From positions 310,001 through 374,000 of the forward strand of contig JADJQZ010000001.1 of assembly GCA_016712465.1 (NCBI GenBank): 64,000 nt of DNA, in the 5' to 3' direction. Each line of letters opens with the position of its first letter. The first letter of the stretch is position 1. This document shows, piece after piece, positions 16,725-25,513 of this stretch. This DNA is from Candidatus Obscuribacter sp. GTDB taxonomy: Bacteria > Cyanobacteriota > Vampirovibrionia > Obscuribacterales > Obscuribacteraceae. Position numbers and translations under genes: made by a program. The notes beneath the pieces are model-generated. The model did no database searches, was not told the origin of the DNA, and was given only the letters and a program-made list of their open reading frames with translations.

Positions 16725-17765
16725 ATGGCCAGTGGTGATTCGCTAAAAAAAACGACGGTCTGGTTCGTGGGCGGCATCTTCAGCGCACCGCTGGTGATAG
16801 CAGCCATACGCCGGGCTGAAGCGGAGCAAGGCTCGTCGGCGCAAGCTCAAGGGCTCGGGTCGATGCGCATCATGGTCAGCCATCGCCTGGACGAGAAGCG
16901 CGGCATGGCCCAGTGCGACATCTTCGAGCCGGAACCGGCAGGACGGGACGAGGCGGGCTTCATCGAATGGAGCCTGGAGATGGTGCGGCGTCACGGTGTG
17001 GACCTGATCATTCCCCGGCGCAACGGCTCCTGGTTCGCCCGGGCGCGGCAGCGTTTCGCCGATGCGGGAGCGCAGGTGCTGGTGCCGGCTGACGCCGAGA
17101 CACTGGATACCATCGAGAACAAGGCGGCGCTCTACCGGGCGCTGCCACCGCAGATGGTGAACGTGCCGCGCTTTCACGTGGTGCGCGATCTGACCGCATT
17201 TGACGATGCCTGCGCCGATCTCTCGCCCCTTGGCACCGTCTGCATCAAGCCCACGGTGGGTATCGCCGCCCGCGGCTTCCGGGTCTTGAACGAGGCTCTG
17301 GGAGCCGGGCGTGCCGACGGCGATGTCTACATGTCGCGGGAGCAAGCCCGGGCCGAACTGGCCGCCATGAAGGTCTTTCCGGAGCTGATGGTCATGCCCT
17401 ATCTGGCAGGACCGGAGCGCTCGCTGGACTGCCTGGGCCTGAACGGCGTGCTGGTTTGCGCCGTGGTCAGGCGGAAGTCGCAGGAGGGCGAGCAGCTTCT
17501 GGAAGACCACCAGGAGCTTTTGCAAGTAGCAAGGAAGCTGACCGAAGTACTGAACCTGAGTGGGCTGTACAACATACAGTTCATGGAGGGCGAGGACGGC
17601 AGGCAATACTTGCTGGAAATCAACACTCGCATGGCCGGAGGCGTGCACCTGGGTGCCGCTTCGGGAGTGTGTCTGCCCTACTGGGCAGTGCGTCTGGCCA
17701 CAGGCAGTGCTTGCCTGGAAGATGTACCGGAGCCACGCACCGGAGGCCTGGCTCGCAAATCTTGA
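16725..17765 (+). CDS. ATP-grasp ligase (copy B)
   Basis: A 346-residue paralogue of copy A, with VCIKPTVGIAARGFR, LMVMPYLAGPERSLDC and LLEINTRMAGG aligned to the same core elements, and the same ending YWAVRLA plus a short tail. A GTG start at 16713 would overlap the stop of copy A; ATG 16725 is preferred because TGAGG stands 6 bases upstream. The N-terminal domain diverges strongly from copy A, while the ATP-binding half stays close. This suggests the two share a mechanism but not a substrate. Confidence 0.88.
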   Translation: MASGDSLKKTTVWFVGGIFSAPLVIAAIRRAEAEQGSSAQAQGLGSMRIMVSHRLDEKRGMAQCDIFEPEPAGRDEAGFIEWSLEMVRRHGVDLIIPRRNGSWFARARQRFADAGAQVLVPADAETLDTIENKAALYRALPPQMVNVPRFHVVRDLTAFDDACADLSPLGTVCIKPTVGIAARGFRVLNEALGAGRADGDVYMSREQARAELAAMKVFPELMVMPYLAGPERSLDCLGLNGVLVCAVVRRKSQEGEQLLEDHQELLQVARKLTEVLNLSGLYNIQFMEGEDGRQYLLEINTRMAGGVHLGAASGVCLPYWAVRLATGSACLEDVPEPRTGGLARKS

Positions 17766-17888
17766 GTACTGCTCCGGCAGTTTCCTATCAACCCGCCGAT
17801 GCGTTGTTCCCGGCAAAAGGGTCACGGTCGGCAAAAACGAGCGGTCAGGCATGGACAGCTTGTCCCACCGCTCCTCAAGGAGTTCAGC

Positions 17889-18197
17889 ATGTTTCTTCAC
17901 AGCCCCACGCTTTCCCTCATTCTCTTCGCCATCGTCTTGATCGGCGCCAAGAAGGTCTTCGACATGCTCGTCAAGGTCTTCGGAAGCCCCTTCAAGAGCG
18001 TGCCGGTGCAGCGCGTGCGCCGCTCGGCCTTCATCGTCGTCGGCATGAGCATCGGCATCATGGCCGCCCCTCTGCTCATTCCCTTCGGTGGTCCCTTCCG
18101 GGCCATCGTGGCCATCGTCTACATGATCTACATCGGCTGCGGCCTGTGGCAGGTGTGGGCGTGGTTCTACGGCAGCGACAAGTCGGCCGGCAAGTAA
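17889..18197 (+). CDS. small membrane protein, tandem copy 1
   Basis: A 102-residue protein with about three hydrophobic segments (roughly 8-26, 46-66 and 72-95). A basic loop with SPFKSVPVQRVRRSA separates the first from the second. It starts at ATG 17889 after AAGGAG. It is about 60% identical by eye to the next gene, especially in VLIGAKKVFD, RVRRSAFI and MAAPLLIPFGG. I do not recognise a characterised family. Its position at the end of the biosynthetic operon suggests it handles, exports or is modified by the product (inference). Confidence 0.78.
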   Translation: MFLHSPTLSLILFAIVLIGAKKVFDMLVKVFGSPFKSVPVQRVRRSAFIVVGMSIGIMAAPLLIPFGGPFRAIVAIVYMIYIGCGLWQVWAWFYGSDKSAGK

Positions 18198-18237
18198 TCA
18201 ACGCGGCTCAGCCCGCATCTTTCAAGGAATCATTCCC

Positions 18238-18543
18238 ATGATCGCCTCCAGTGCTTTCCTCTCCCTGCTTCTCTTCGGCATCGTCTTGATCGGCGCCAAG
18301 AAGGTCTTCGACGCTCTCGTCAAGGTCTTCAGTAGCCCCTTCAAGCAGGTGCCCATCGCCCGTGTTCGTCGCTCGGCCTTCATCATCGTCGGCATGAGCA
18401 TCGGCGTCATGGCTGCGCCGCTGCTCATCCCCTTCGGTGGACCGATGCGGCTTCTGGTCATGGTCGTCTACATGATCTACGTCGGCTCCGGCCTGATGCA
18501 GGTCTGGTCGTGGTTCAGCGGTAGCAAGCCGGACGGCAAGTAG
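18238..18543 (+). CDS. small membrane protein, tandem copy 2
   Basis: A 101-residue close paralogue of the gene 40 bases upstream. It shares GIVLIGAKKVFDALVKVF, RVRRSAFIIVGMSIG and APLLIPFGGPMRLL, and ends with a short polar tail. Three hydrophobic segments are expected. AAGGAAT precedes the ATG. Basic residues between the first two helices suggest that loop is cytoplasmic. It is the last gene before a strong terminator, so the tandem pair closes the operon and could form a hetero-oligomer. Confidence 0.78.
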   Translation: MIASSAFLSLLLFGIVLIGAKKVFDALVKVFSSPFKQVPIARVRRSAFIIVGMSIGVMAAPLLIPFGGPMRLLVMVVYMIYVGSGLMQVWSWFSGSKPDGK

Positions 18544-18556
18544 CCGGCTGCTCCAG

Positions 18557-18592
18557 GCAGGGTGAAGGCATTGAAAAATGTCTTCATCCTGC
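18557..18592 (+). terminator. intrinsic terminator of biosynthetic operon
   Basis: A 16-bp stem (18557-18572 with 18577-18592, two G-T pairs) is closed by a GAAA tetraloop and followed by a C/T-rich CCACTCTTTTCC. It stands 14 bases after the last small membrane gene. Confidence 0.88.
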
Positions 18593-18720
18593 CCACTCTT
18601 TTCCTGGCGTAAAAAAAACAGCCGGATATACGATATGTAATAGTGGAAAATGGCGATTTAAATAAGGAAATAGTGAGGCGGCGCCGCCTTCTGTGAGAGA
18701 AGACGGCACCTGGGAGTTAG

Positions 18721-20022
18721 TTAGTCTTTGAGACAATAGGCATATTGTTTCATGACTTCAGCAAAAGCATCTTTAAGAGCCCTATTGCCGGCTTTCTTTG
18801 ATAGATCTTGCTCAAGGGTCTGGTGAATCTGGAGCATCTGTTTGGCCCAACGGCGTAATCGCAGGTCGGCAGCCAGGCAATTGTTCAACATCATACGCAG
18901 GGTATGATAGCGCTCAACCGTATTGCGGTCGATGGCGGAACGGCTTATGGAGAGAGCCGGGGTTGTGGTGCCCATTTCGGCTGCTTCTACTTTCATGAGC
19001 AACTGGTTGGTTTCGGCAACTGCAGCTTTCAACGTTTCCACAACCTGTTCAAGCAATTTCCTGGCATTGCCGCAAATAATCTGTAGCTTGAGGCGCTGCA
19101 CTTCGTAGATGAGACGGCGCTCGTTCTGGGCGGCAATCTGTTGATCCAGGTTGCCGCAGCAAGAATAGGAATAGGGCGCATTTTCTTTGTCGGTCATGTG
19201 CAGGAAGTCGAGCATACGCACGGCATGCTGACGCTCATTGATACTGCCGTTTTGTCCTTGGGCGAAAGCACCTTCCTCCTTGAGGACCAGGCTCATTGCT
19301 TGCTCGCATTCTTCCAGCAATGAGGCCAGTCGGTCGCTTGCCGGAAAGTCGTAGTTTGGTTCCTTGACCAGGCGAACGCCATAGACTGCGCGAAGGTCGA
19401 CGTTCTCGTTAAGGTGAGGTTGGATGCCTTTACCGGGTATTACCAGCGCCGTGCTGTAGATTGTGGCTCGGCTGAGGTTGGGCAACTCAGTCCTGAGTAC
19501 TTTGAAGGCGGCCGCTTGTATGTTTTGCATGCGTTTGAGGAAGGCATCCTGGGCGTGAATTTCACCGTGCTCAACTACACTGGAGGTGTGAATACGGCGG
19601 GCCAGGATAAGGCGAGCTTCGATGAACGGCTGCAGCCACAGGTCTCTGGGGTTATCCTTAGCGCCTTCGTGCAGCCTCAGTGCCGCTCCGATGCAATCGG
19701 CCAGGTCTTTACGACAGTTCATGAGTATGCTCCTGTGGTCTTGCCACTGCAGCCAGGTACTCATGAAAGTGAGCGCCTTTTCGTCGTAGAGTAGGCGAAT
19801 GCGCGTCAATTCATCTTCACTGTCGCGAGCCGCTTCGATTTTTGCAGACCAGTTGGTCGGGTCAACTTCTTCGATGGCGCGACTGAAGATTTTGTAGGTG
19901 TTCCAGGCCCGCTTCAAGGCTTCTTGGTACGCGCCCATGGCCGTCTCGAGTGCGGCAAGGGTCGGATGCGGTTGGGCGAAGAGGGCGGATGGCACATCTG
20001 TTTGAGTATTGTCTTCATTCAT
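18721..20022 (-). CDS. hypothetical helical protein
   Basis: A 433-residue soluble protein, mostly helical and rich in Glu, Gln, Leu and Arg, with no signal peptide, membrane segment or catalytic motif that I recognise. Cysteines are scattered (about seven) and form no clear metal motif, apart from a CC pair near residue 286. AGGAC lies 8 bases before ATG 20022. It is convergent with the Ter biosynthetic operon and uses less biased codons, so it is probably not part of it. Confidence 0.7.
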   Translation of the reverse strand: MNEDNTQTDVPSALFAQPHPTLAALETAMGAYQEALKRAWNTYKIFSRAIEEVDPTNWSAKIEAARDSEDELTRIRLLYDEKALTFMSTWLQWQDHRSILMNCRKDLADCIGAALRLHEGAKDNPRDLWLQPFIEARLILARRIHTSSVVEHGEIHAQDAFLKRMQNIQAAAFKVLRTELPNLSRATIYSTALVIPGKGIQPHLNENVDLRAVYGVRLVKEPNYDFPASDRLASLLEECEQAMSLVLKEEGAFAQGQNGSINERQHAVRMLDFLHMTDKENAPYSYSCCGNLDQQIAAQNERRLIYEVQRLKLQIICGNARKLLEQVVETLKAAVAETNQLLMKVEAAEMGTTTPALSISRSAIDRNTVERYHTLRMMLNNCLAADLRLRRWAKQMLQIHQTLEQDLSKKAGNRALKDAFAEVMKQYAYCLKD

Positions 20023-20664
20023 GCTTGTGTCCTGATATGGTTAACGGCGGGAATACCTGAACGGTAGTCGCACCTTGGTTCTCCGACCGGCCCACGGGGC
20101 CCGATGCGGAGAGGTTCTGTACTGGCCTGTTTTCCTTAAGTCACTCTTCGACTCTTTTCTCAAACCAGAGTTTTCGGCGGGCTGAACTTCTGTACTGAGT
20201 ACAGACCTGGAATTCCATGTAGTTCGAGCGCACCCTATGGTTTTGAGAGTTTTGTCTAGTTGGCGAGAAGAGATGAAATAGGTTCAGGAGGACAATTTCA
20301 TGCTTAACTGAAGCCTGGGAGCGGCGTCAAGGTCTGCTGTCGCTGATAAGCCCGCGGCGCTGCCGCAGAGAGCTGCTATTCCAGGTTTGGCAAGGACATT
20401 GTCGGCGCTTATTAGTAAGAGTTCAGATGGTGCGGTGCTGTGGTAGCCTGTCGCTAAGCGCACATGTTTCTTTGCAGGTACCAAAAGCGTACTGCCCGGT
20501 TGCTTCGTTTCCGTCTTTGATATCGAACGAAAATGCCGGTCGGTAGACCGAGATACCGTTCCCACAAAGTTCACGAAAGGGTTGGGTTTGACTATTTCGG
20601 ACTGGGCTGGAAAGATACTCCTGGTCTACTGAGGTCTTTCGATGGCTGGAGCAAATTCTGCATC
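20023..20664. other. intergenic, divergent promoters expected
   Basis: About 640 bases between divergent genes, with no coding frame supported. It contains a perfect 15-base inverted repeat CTGTACTGAGTACAG (20190-20204) and a half-copy TCTGTACTGG near 20114, which could be an operator. Confidence 0.5.
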
Positions 20665-21684
20665 ATGAACAGTGCCGCTTCGTCTCCGCCCAGGCGTATT
20701 TATTTTGCCGCCATTGCCAATGGTCTGGGCGATTTGATCGTCTGCCTGCCCGCTCTCCAGTGGCTCATTGCCACCGCGGTGCCCGTGGTGCTGGTGCTGC
20801 GTTCACCGGAGCAAGCCGGTTTGTCCGGTCGAATCGAGGGGTTGGCCGGCACCATTGAGGAAGTTGATCTGGATGAAGACGCTCTTGGCGCCGACGAAAT
20901 CTACATCAACATGCGCGCTCACCCGCTCCAGGCTGATTATATCTGGGGTTCTGCCGAGTTCGAGAGCAAGTATCCGGGCTATAAGATAATCGATGTGCTC
21001 AAAGGCATCAGCCAGGACTGGCGAATAGGCGCTGATTATGAGCGGCTTGTGCCGCTTCCGCACAAGACTGTGGAGGCTTGCCGGGAAAAAGTCTTGCTCA
21101 TTCCCGGGTCGGCCGGGCGGGTGAAGTATTGGCCCGCCAGTCACTGGTTCGGGCTGGCCAAAGAACTGGCCAGGGACGGCCTGGATTGTCTGGTTCTGGG
21201 CCAGCCGGAAAAGTGCGACATTGTAGCCGAGTTGACCGGCTTAGCCGCTGCCGGACTGGCTGGCGGTGCCGGGGCGGCCACTGCGGGCGAGGCTCCGGCC
21301 TGGCTACCGCACTTTGCCACTCCCACCCTGGCCGATGCCATGGATGCCATAAGCAGCGCTCGCCTGGTGGTAGCCGTGGATACCGGCTTGATGCACATGG
21401 CGCTGCACCAGGGTATTGCCACGGTGGCCTTATTTCGCAGCAATACCATGTTCTTGCGTCCCGGCCCGCATTGTCGAAATCTGGTGGCACCCCAGTGCGA
21501 TCCCGCTTGCCTCAGGCAGGAGTTCTCGGCCGTGCCTAATAAGATGCTCAATTACAACAAGGGCAATGAGTCATACACTTACTGGAAGACCTGGGATTGT
21601 TCCCTGTCCAACCCGGCTGAGCGTTGCATGAGTCGCATCAGTGTCGGCGAAGTGTATGAAGCAGTGCGCGATCTCTTGTCTTGA
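20665..21684 (+). CDS. glycosyltransferase family 9 (heptosyltransferase-like)
   Basis: A 339-residue GT-B fold protein. NGLGDLIVCLPALQWL near 20-34 is the N-terminal donor-side loop of family 9. VLLIPGSAGRVKYWP (mid-protein) and LVVAVDTGLMHMA near 235 match the C-terminal donor-binding domain of ADP-heptose:LPS heptosyltransferases. It would transfer a sugar to a cell-envelope glycan in the cytoplasm. The rfaE2-type gene at 58032 would help supply ADP-heptose. The ATG at 20665 is taken because the fold begins just after it; the ribosome site is weak (GGAG about 15 bases upstream). Acceptor and sugar are unknown. Confidence 0.75.
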   Translation: MNSAASSPPRRIYFAAIANGLGDLIVCLPALQWLIATAVPVVLVLRSPEQAGLSGRIEGLAGTIEEVDLDEDALGADEIYINMRAHPLQADYIWGSAEFESKYPGYKIIDVLKGISQDWRIGADYERLVPLPHKTVEACREKVLLIPGSAGRVKYWPASHWFGLAKELARDGLDCLVLGQPEKCDIVAELTGLAAAGLAGGAGAATAGEAPAWLPHFATPTLADAMDAISSARLVVAVDTGLMHMALHQGIATVALFRSNTMFLRPGPHCRNLVAPQCDPACLRQEFSAVPNKMLNYNKGNESYTYWKTWDCSLSNPAERCMSRISVGEVYEAVRDLLS

Positions 21685-21706
21685 TGCGAGATTTAGCCCG
21701 GGTAAA

Positions 21707-22393
21707 TTAACGTGCCGTGCCCCGGAAATAAGATGAGACACAGGCGCGTAGATCTTCATCGCTGACGCAGCCAGGTTGCAGCACCGGTTTCGCTTGCGGT
21801 TCGGCACTGTTGATCAAGGTGTGATACCACTTGGGCAAGTGCACGCGTTTGTCTTGCAGGGTGAGGAAAAGCGGCGCCACATGAACATCGCGAAAGATGC
21901 GCTTGAGTCTGTGGTATTCAGTCTCCAGCGATTCAAGCTCGTCTACGATGGCGTCGTTTTCACAGTGGTGAGCGACGAATTTGGCGGCGGCTTCCTGGCT
22001 CCAGCCCTGGTCGGTGAGAGCTTTGGTCAACTCCGGTCGGTTATTGCGTACCTTGGCCATGCCGCAATCATCGTGGGCGATGAGCAAGATATTGCGCACG
22101 CCCCGGGTGAGAGCATAGGCTACGGCAAATTCTTGCCCTACCAATCGGCCGCCGGCGGTGCGGATCACATAGGCAAATTTGGCGGGAATGGGCAGTGCAT
22201 AGCGAAACTCAATGCAGGTGGAAATGAGAATCTGCGGGGTTTCCGACGGATGGAGCGGGTAGCCGAGATTTTGGGCCTGGATGTAATGCTCGATGGGAGT
22301 GCCGCGCCACCGTGCCGGGATCTCATGGGTGGAGGTCATCTCCACCAGCCGATCCCTCATGTCTGATTCTATGCTGGAAAAACCTCTGTACAT
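21707..22393 (-). CDS. beta-carbonic-anhydrase-like protein
   Basis: A 228-residue protein with the beta-class zinc-site layout: C60 in STCIEFR, H107 and C110 in AHDDCGM, plus IRTAGG at 78-82 as in the canonical R(N)AGG strand. The usual CxDxR dyad is CxExR here (E62, R64), and the substrate-pocket Gln region is not recognisable. It may therefore be a diverged carbonic anhydrase or a related hydrolase rather than a bona fide enzyme. It is convergent with the glycosyltransferase gene, 22 bases apart. Confidence 0.7.
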   Translation of the reverse strand: MYRGFSSIESDMRDRLVEMTSTHEIPARWRGTPIEHYIQAQNLGYPLHPSETPQILISTCIEFRYALPIPAKFAYVIRTAGGRLVGQEFAVAYALTRGVRNILLIAHDDCGMAKVRNNRPELTKALTDQGWSQEAAAKFVAHHCENDAIVDELESLETEYHRLKRIFRDVHVAPLFLTLQDKRVHLPKWYHTLINSAEPQAKPVLQPGCVSDEDLRACVSSYFRGTAR

Positions 22394-22942
22394 CTTTCTG
22401 CTCCGTTTGCGCTGCTTGTGTGCTAGACCTGAAACGGTAGAATGGAATGATTTTCAAATTCTCAAAAAACGTCTTGTGCGCCGGCTGGAAATCGCGCTTT
22501 TGATATTGGCTATTCAGTCTTGAATTCTACGATTTACTTGGAAATCAGATTGCTGTTCTTCCAACGACTCTTCTGTCTGGCGTCTGCTCGTGAGCTTCTG
22601 ATTTCCTTCTTCTGACTCTGCCACTCAGTTCAAATTGGTTTTGACTGCGTGCTTTTGTCGTGCTTGCTTCTAACTCTGTATTTCGATGGTAGCAGTCTCT
22701 GTTATGCCCGGAACTTTCCATAATTATTTCTTCGTCTGATAAAGCCGCTAGGTTCGGGGTGCCTCAATCCGGCAGACCATGTGTGTGGTCGCCATTTTGA
22801 ATATACTAAAGCATATACTAGAGCCCGTCAAAAAGAAGAGGCGGGGAAGGCAGAATAGATCGCGTTGATCCTTACTGCACGGTCCCACGCCCGTTTTAGT
22901 TGCTTTGGCTGCAAAGGCGGCAGCGAGTTTTTTCTTGCATAA
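22394..22942. other. intergenic, nothing recognised
   Basis: About 550 A/T-richer bases upstream of the carbonic-anhydrase-like gene. No coding frame or strong repeat. A TATA-rich patch (GAATATACTAAAGCATATAC) near 22800 may be a promoter. Confidence 0.4.
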
Positions 22943-23257
22943 TCAGGGGTTTTCAAAGCGGTGCCTCCGGATCATGCGCAGCCGAGTCTCTGCCGTTTGA
23001 ATCAGGTTCCAGAGCAGTCCCTGACTGTGAGCGGCGCTTGTGCTTTCCTCGCTTAGAAGTTCGGCAACCTTTTCCAGATTGGCTTCCTGGGCAGGAGGCA
23101 GTCTACCGCTCAAGCTGGTTATTTCACGGCGCATTTGCCAGACGCGAAACCAACCTGAAGTCTGCAGGTGGAAGAAAAGAAAGACGAGGGCGATGGCGAA
23201 AGTGAAGATTGCCGTGCCCTCCATGGAGCCATCCATGGGTAAGAGGGTTGTGTTCAT
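22943..23257 (-). CDS. small single-pass membrane protein
   Basis: A 104-residue protein with one transmembrane helix at about 16-32 and a helical, charged C-terminal domain. GGGAGAA lies 7 bases before ATG 23257. It follows the APC-type transporter on the same strand with a 122-base gap and may be co-transcribed. No family recognised. Confidence 0.6.
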   Translation of the reverse strand: MNTTLLPMDGSMEGTAIFTFAIALVFLFFHLQTSGWFRVWQMRREITSLSGRLPPAQEANLEKVAELLSEESTSAAHSQGLLWNLIQTAETRLRMIRRHRFENP

Positions 23258-23379
23258 TTAGATTCTCCCAGAAGGGGGCGTCGGCGCCGGGGCATTGGAA
23301 GCCGAGGTGCCGAGGCCTGTTGATGGATGGTTGGGGAACGGATGGCAAACCAGTTCCCGCAACCGTTAGAGCTTGGGCA

Positions 23380-25422
23380 TTAACAAACAAGCACAAGCGG
23401 GCGCTTGCGATTATTCGGCTCTGCCGCTTCGATGATTTTGCGCACCAGAACACCGGTTTCACCTGAGCCGAAGATGGCGAAGGTAATCGAACCGCGCAGT
23501 GGTCCCTGGGTCGTCCAGCCTATGTGGGCAGCGCATTGCACCTGGTATTCCTTGCGGATGTACAGGAGTATGGCGGCGATGGCGTGGGCTACGGAGAGGC
23601 ACTGGCAGCGCAGGATGCGGTGGGTGGCGTGGGGTCCTTCATGTTCCGTGGCGGTGATGTAGATTGACTCCTCCTCAAAGTCTGAGGCATCATCCACTTC
23701 GATTTCCAGAAAGAGCAGATGCTCGCCTTCCGGAACCCCGTGCCTTTCGCGCACTTCTTCCTCTCGCACGGTGTAGGGTGTACCTCCAAACTTGTGAGCG
23801 ACAAGGTGAACCACACCTTTCTGGCTGGCCTGGATGGCGTCACTTACGAAGATTGCCGCTTCCGGTGAGAGTTCAACTTTCTTGATTCGAAGCTCGAGCA
23901 ACCTGGCGATGCGTGAGAGCACCGATGTGACAAGCACGAGCAGAATGAAGAAGAAGGCAATCTTGGGACCGTCGGGATGTCCTATGACATTGGCGCCTGT
24001 GGTGTAGAGGAAGACCACGGCGACGCTTCCGTAGAAGCCGCAGTACCACTTGCTTTTGCCATAGGAGCACCAGGCGGCGGCGATGGCTGCCGAGGTGATC
24101 AAGACGAGTACCCCTGTAGCGTAGGCACCACCCTGAGCCATGACATCGGCTTTGAAGATGACCGTGACGACAATGGCGATTGTGGTGAAGACGATGATCA
24201 TGGGGCGATCGGCGTGGGCCCATTGCGGAACCATGCCGTAGCGGGGCAGATAACGCACCAGGTTGAGCAGACCGGTTAGAGCGGAGGCTCCGGCAAACCA
24301 GAGAATGGCAATGGTCAATGAGTCAAAGACCGTGCCGAACTGATGACCTAGGAAGCGGTGGGCCAGAACGCTCAGGGCCCGACCGTCGGCGTTGCCGCCC
24401 GGTTGCATGTCCCTGGGGTCGATTAGCAGGGTGGTGGCCAGACTGCTGAGAATCAGCATGACGCTCATGAGCATGGCTGCTGCCAGAAGCAGTTTCTTGG
24501 TGTTGGCGATTCGTCCTGCCGGATGGTGTTCGCTGTCGTGTTCATTGCCCCTGATGAGCGGCATGACCTGTACGCCGGTTTCAAAGCCGGACAGGCCAAG
24601 GGCCAGTAAGGGGAAGATAATCACGCACTGATAGACCATGCTGCTGATGGAAAAATCGTTGGCCGCCAGCAGTTTCTGCCACCAACCGCTCACCATTTCC
24701 GGATGGATGTAGACATGGTAGAGGCTGACGCCCACTACAATGGCGCTCAGGGACATAAAGCCCACAACCAGCAGCACGGCCACACCGAGCACTTCTCGCA
24801 GACCTTTGAGGAAGAGCAAGCCCAACGCTACCACCATCACCAGTGCCACGTCCATACGGCTTTCGGCAAAGTAGTCTAAGAGGGCATAGGCTGCCACTGC
24901 TACCGCCATGAGCAGAATCTGCTTGCGGTACTCTTCTACCAGACCGTAAGCGGCCAGGAGGACAAAGGCAATGATCATGTAGGACCGCGGGCTTAAGGCG
25001 TCATGCATGATGTGGTTTTCGACGAAGTGGGCGGCACCGTCGGAAGCCGAAAGCGTCACCGTGATGATGAAGGCGCAGGCGGCAAAACCAAGTAGCACCA
25101 GTACGCAGAGTTTGGCGTACCAGCCGGTGAGGCGACCTTCCAGCATGGCTATACTGCCCTTGCCGTGGGGGCTTTCATTGGCCACCTTGCAGTAAACGGG
25201 CAGGGCGGCAAAGAGGGTGACCAGGGCCAGAATAATCGTCGCCAGGGGCGCCAGGCCGCCGGCGGCAGCAAAGGCGATAGTGGGTTGATAGCAAAGCGTT
25301 GAAAAATAGTCGACGCCGGTGAGGCAGACTACTCGCCACCAGGGCGCCGTATGTACTGCCGCACCGCCGTTCTGTTCGGAGCTGGCTTGCAGCCAGCGTA
25401 TTACACGTTTTTGTCTGGTCAT
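23380..25422 (-). CDS. APC-superfamily amino-acid/cation permease
   Basis: A 680-residue transporter with about 12 membrane helices (about 30-500) and a soluble C-terminal domain (about 510-680). GVDYFSTLCYQP near the N-terminus and LGLSGFETGVQVMPLIRG mid-protein are the broken-helix substrate motifs of APC transporters. The C-terminal domain (VVHLVAHKFGGTPYTVREE and RHGVPEGEHLLFLEIEV) is shared by a subgroup of uncharacterised APC permeases. Substrate unknown. The first ATG is at 25422; a TTG at 25443 is possible. KUP potassium uptake was considered, but its helix-1 motif is absent. Confidence 0.8.
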   Translation of the reverse strand: MTRQKRVIRWLQASSEQNGGAAVHTAPWWRVVCLTGVDYFSTLCYQPTIAFAAAGGLAPLATIILALVTLFAALPVYCKVANESPHGKGSIAMLEGRLTGWYAKLCVLVLLGFAACAFIITVTLSASDGAAHFVENHIMHDALSPRSYMIIAFVLLAAYGLVEEYRKQILLMAVAVAAYALLDYFAESRMDVALVMVVALGLLFLKGLREVLGVAVLLVVGFMSLSAIVVGVSLYHVYIHPEMVSGWWQKLLAANDFSISSMVYQCVIIFPLLALGLSGFETGVQVMPLIRGNEHDSEHHPAGRIANTKKLLLAAAMLMSVMLILSSLATTLLIDPRDMQPGGNADGRALSVLAHRFLGHQFGTVFDSLTIAILWFAGASALTGLLNLVRYLPRYGMVPQWAHADRPMIIVFTTIAIVVTVIFKADVMAQGGAYATGVLVLITSAAIAAAWCSYGKSKWYCGFYGSVAVVFLYTTGANVIGHPDGPKIAFFFILLVLVTSVLSRIARLLELRIKKVELSPEAAIFVSDAIQASQKGVVHLVAHKFGGTPYTVREEEVRERHGVPEGEHLLFLEIEVDDASDFEEESIYITATEHEGPHATHRILRCQCLSVAHAIAAILLYIRKEYQVQCAAHIGWTTQGPLRGSITFAIFGSGETGVLVRKIIEAAEPNNRKRPLVLVC

Positions 25423-25513
25423 GGTCGATTTTTCTCGTATCAAATGGCGGCTTCCTCGGTTGCCCGGGGAAGCCGCGTTAAAAGATATTCCGGCTCAGGC
25501 CAGAGTCGACCGG

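Noticed and set aside
20190..20204. Inverted repeat as a cyanobacterial-type LexA box
   Set aside because: The spacing between GTAC half-sites is one base short of the known consensus and no SOS gene is adjacent.
23380..25422. Transporter as KUP potassium uptake
   Set aside because: The KUP helix-1 motif is absent; the SGFETGV motif and C-terminal domain fit the APC permease subgroup.
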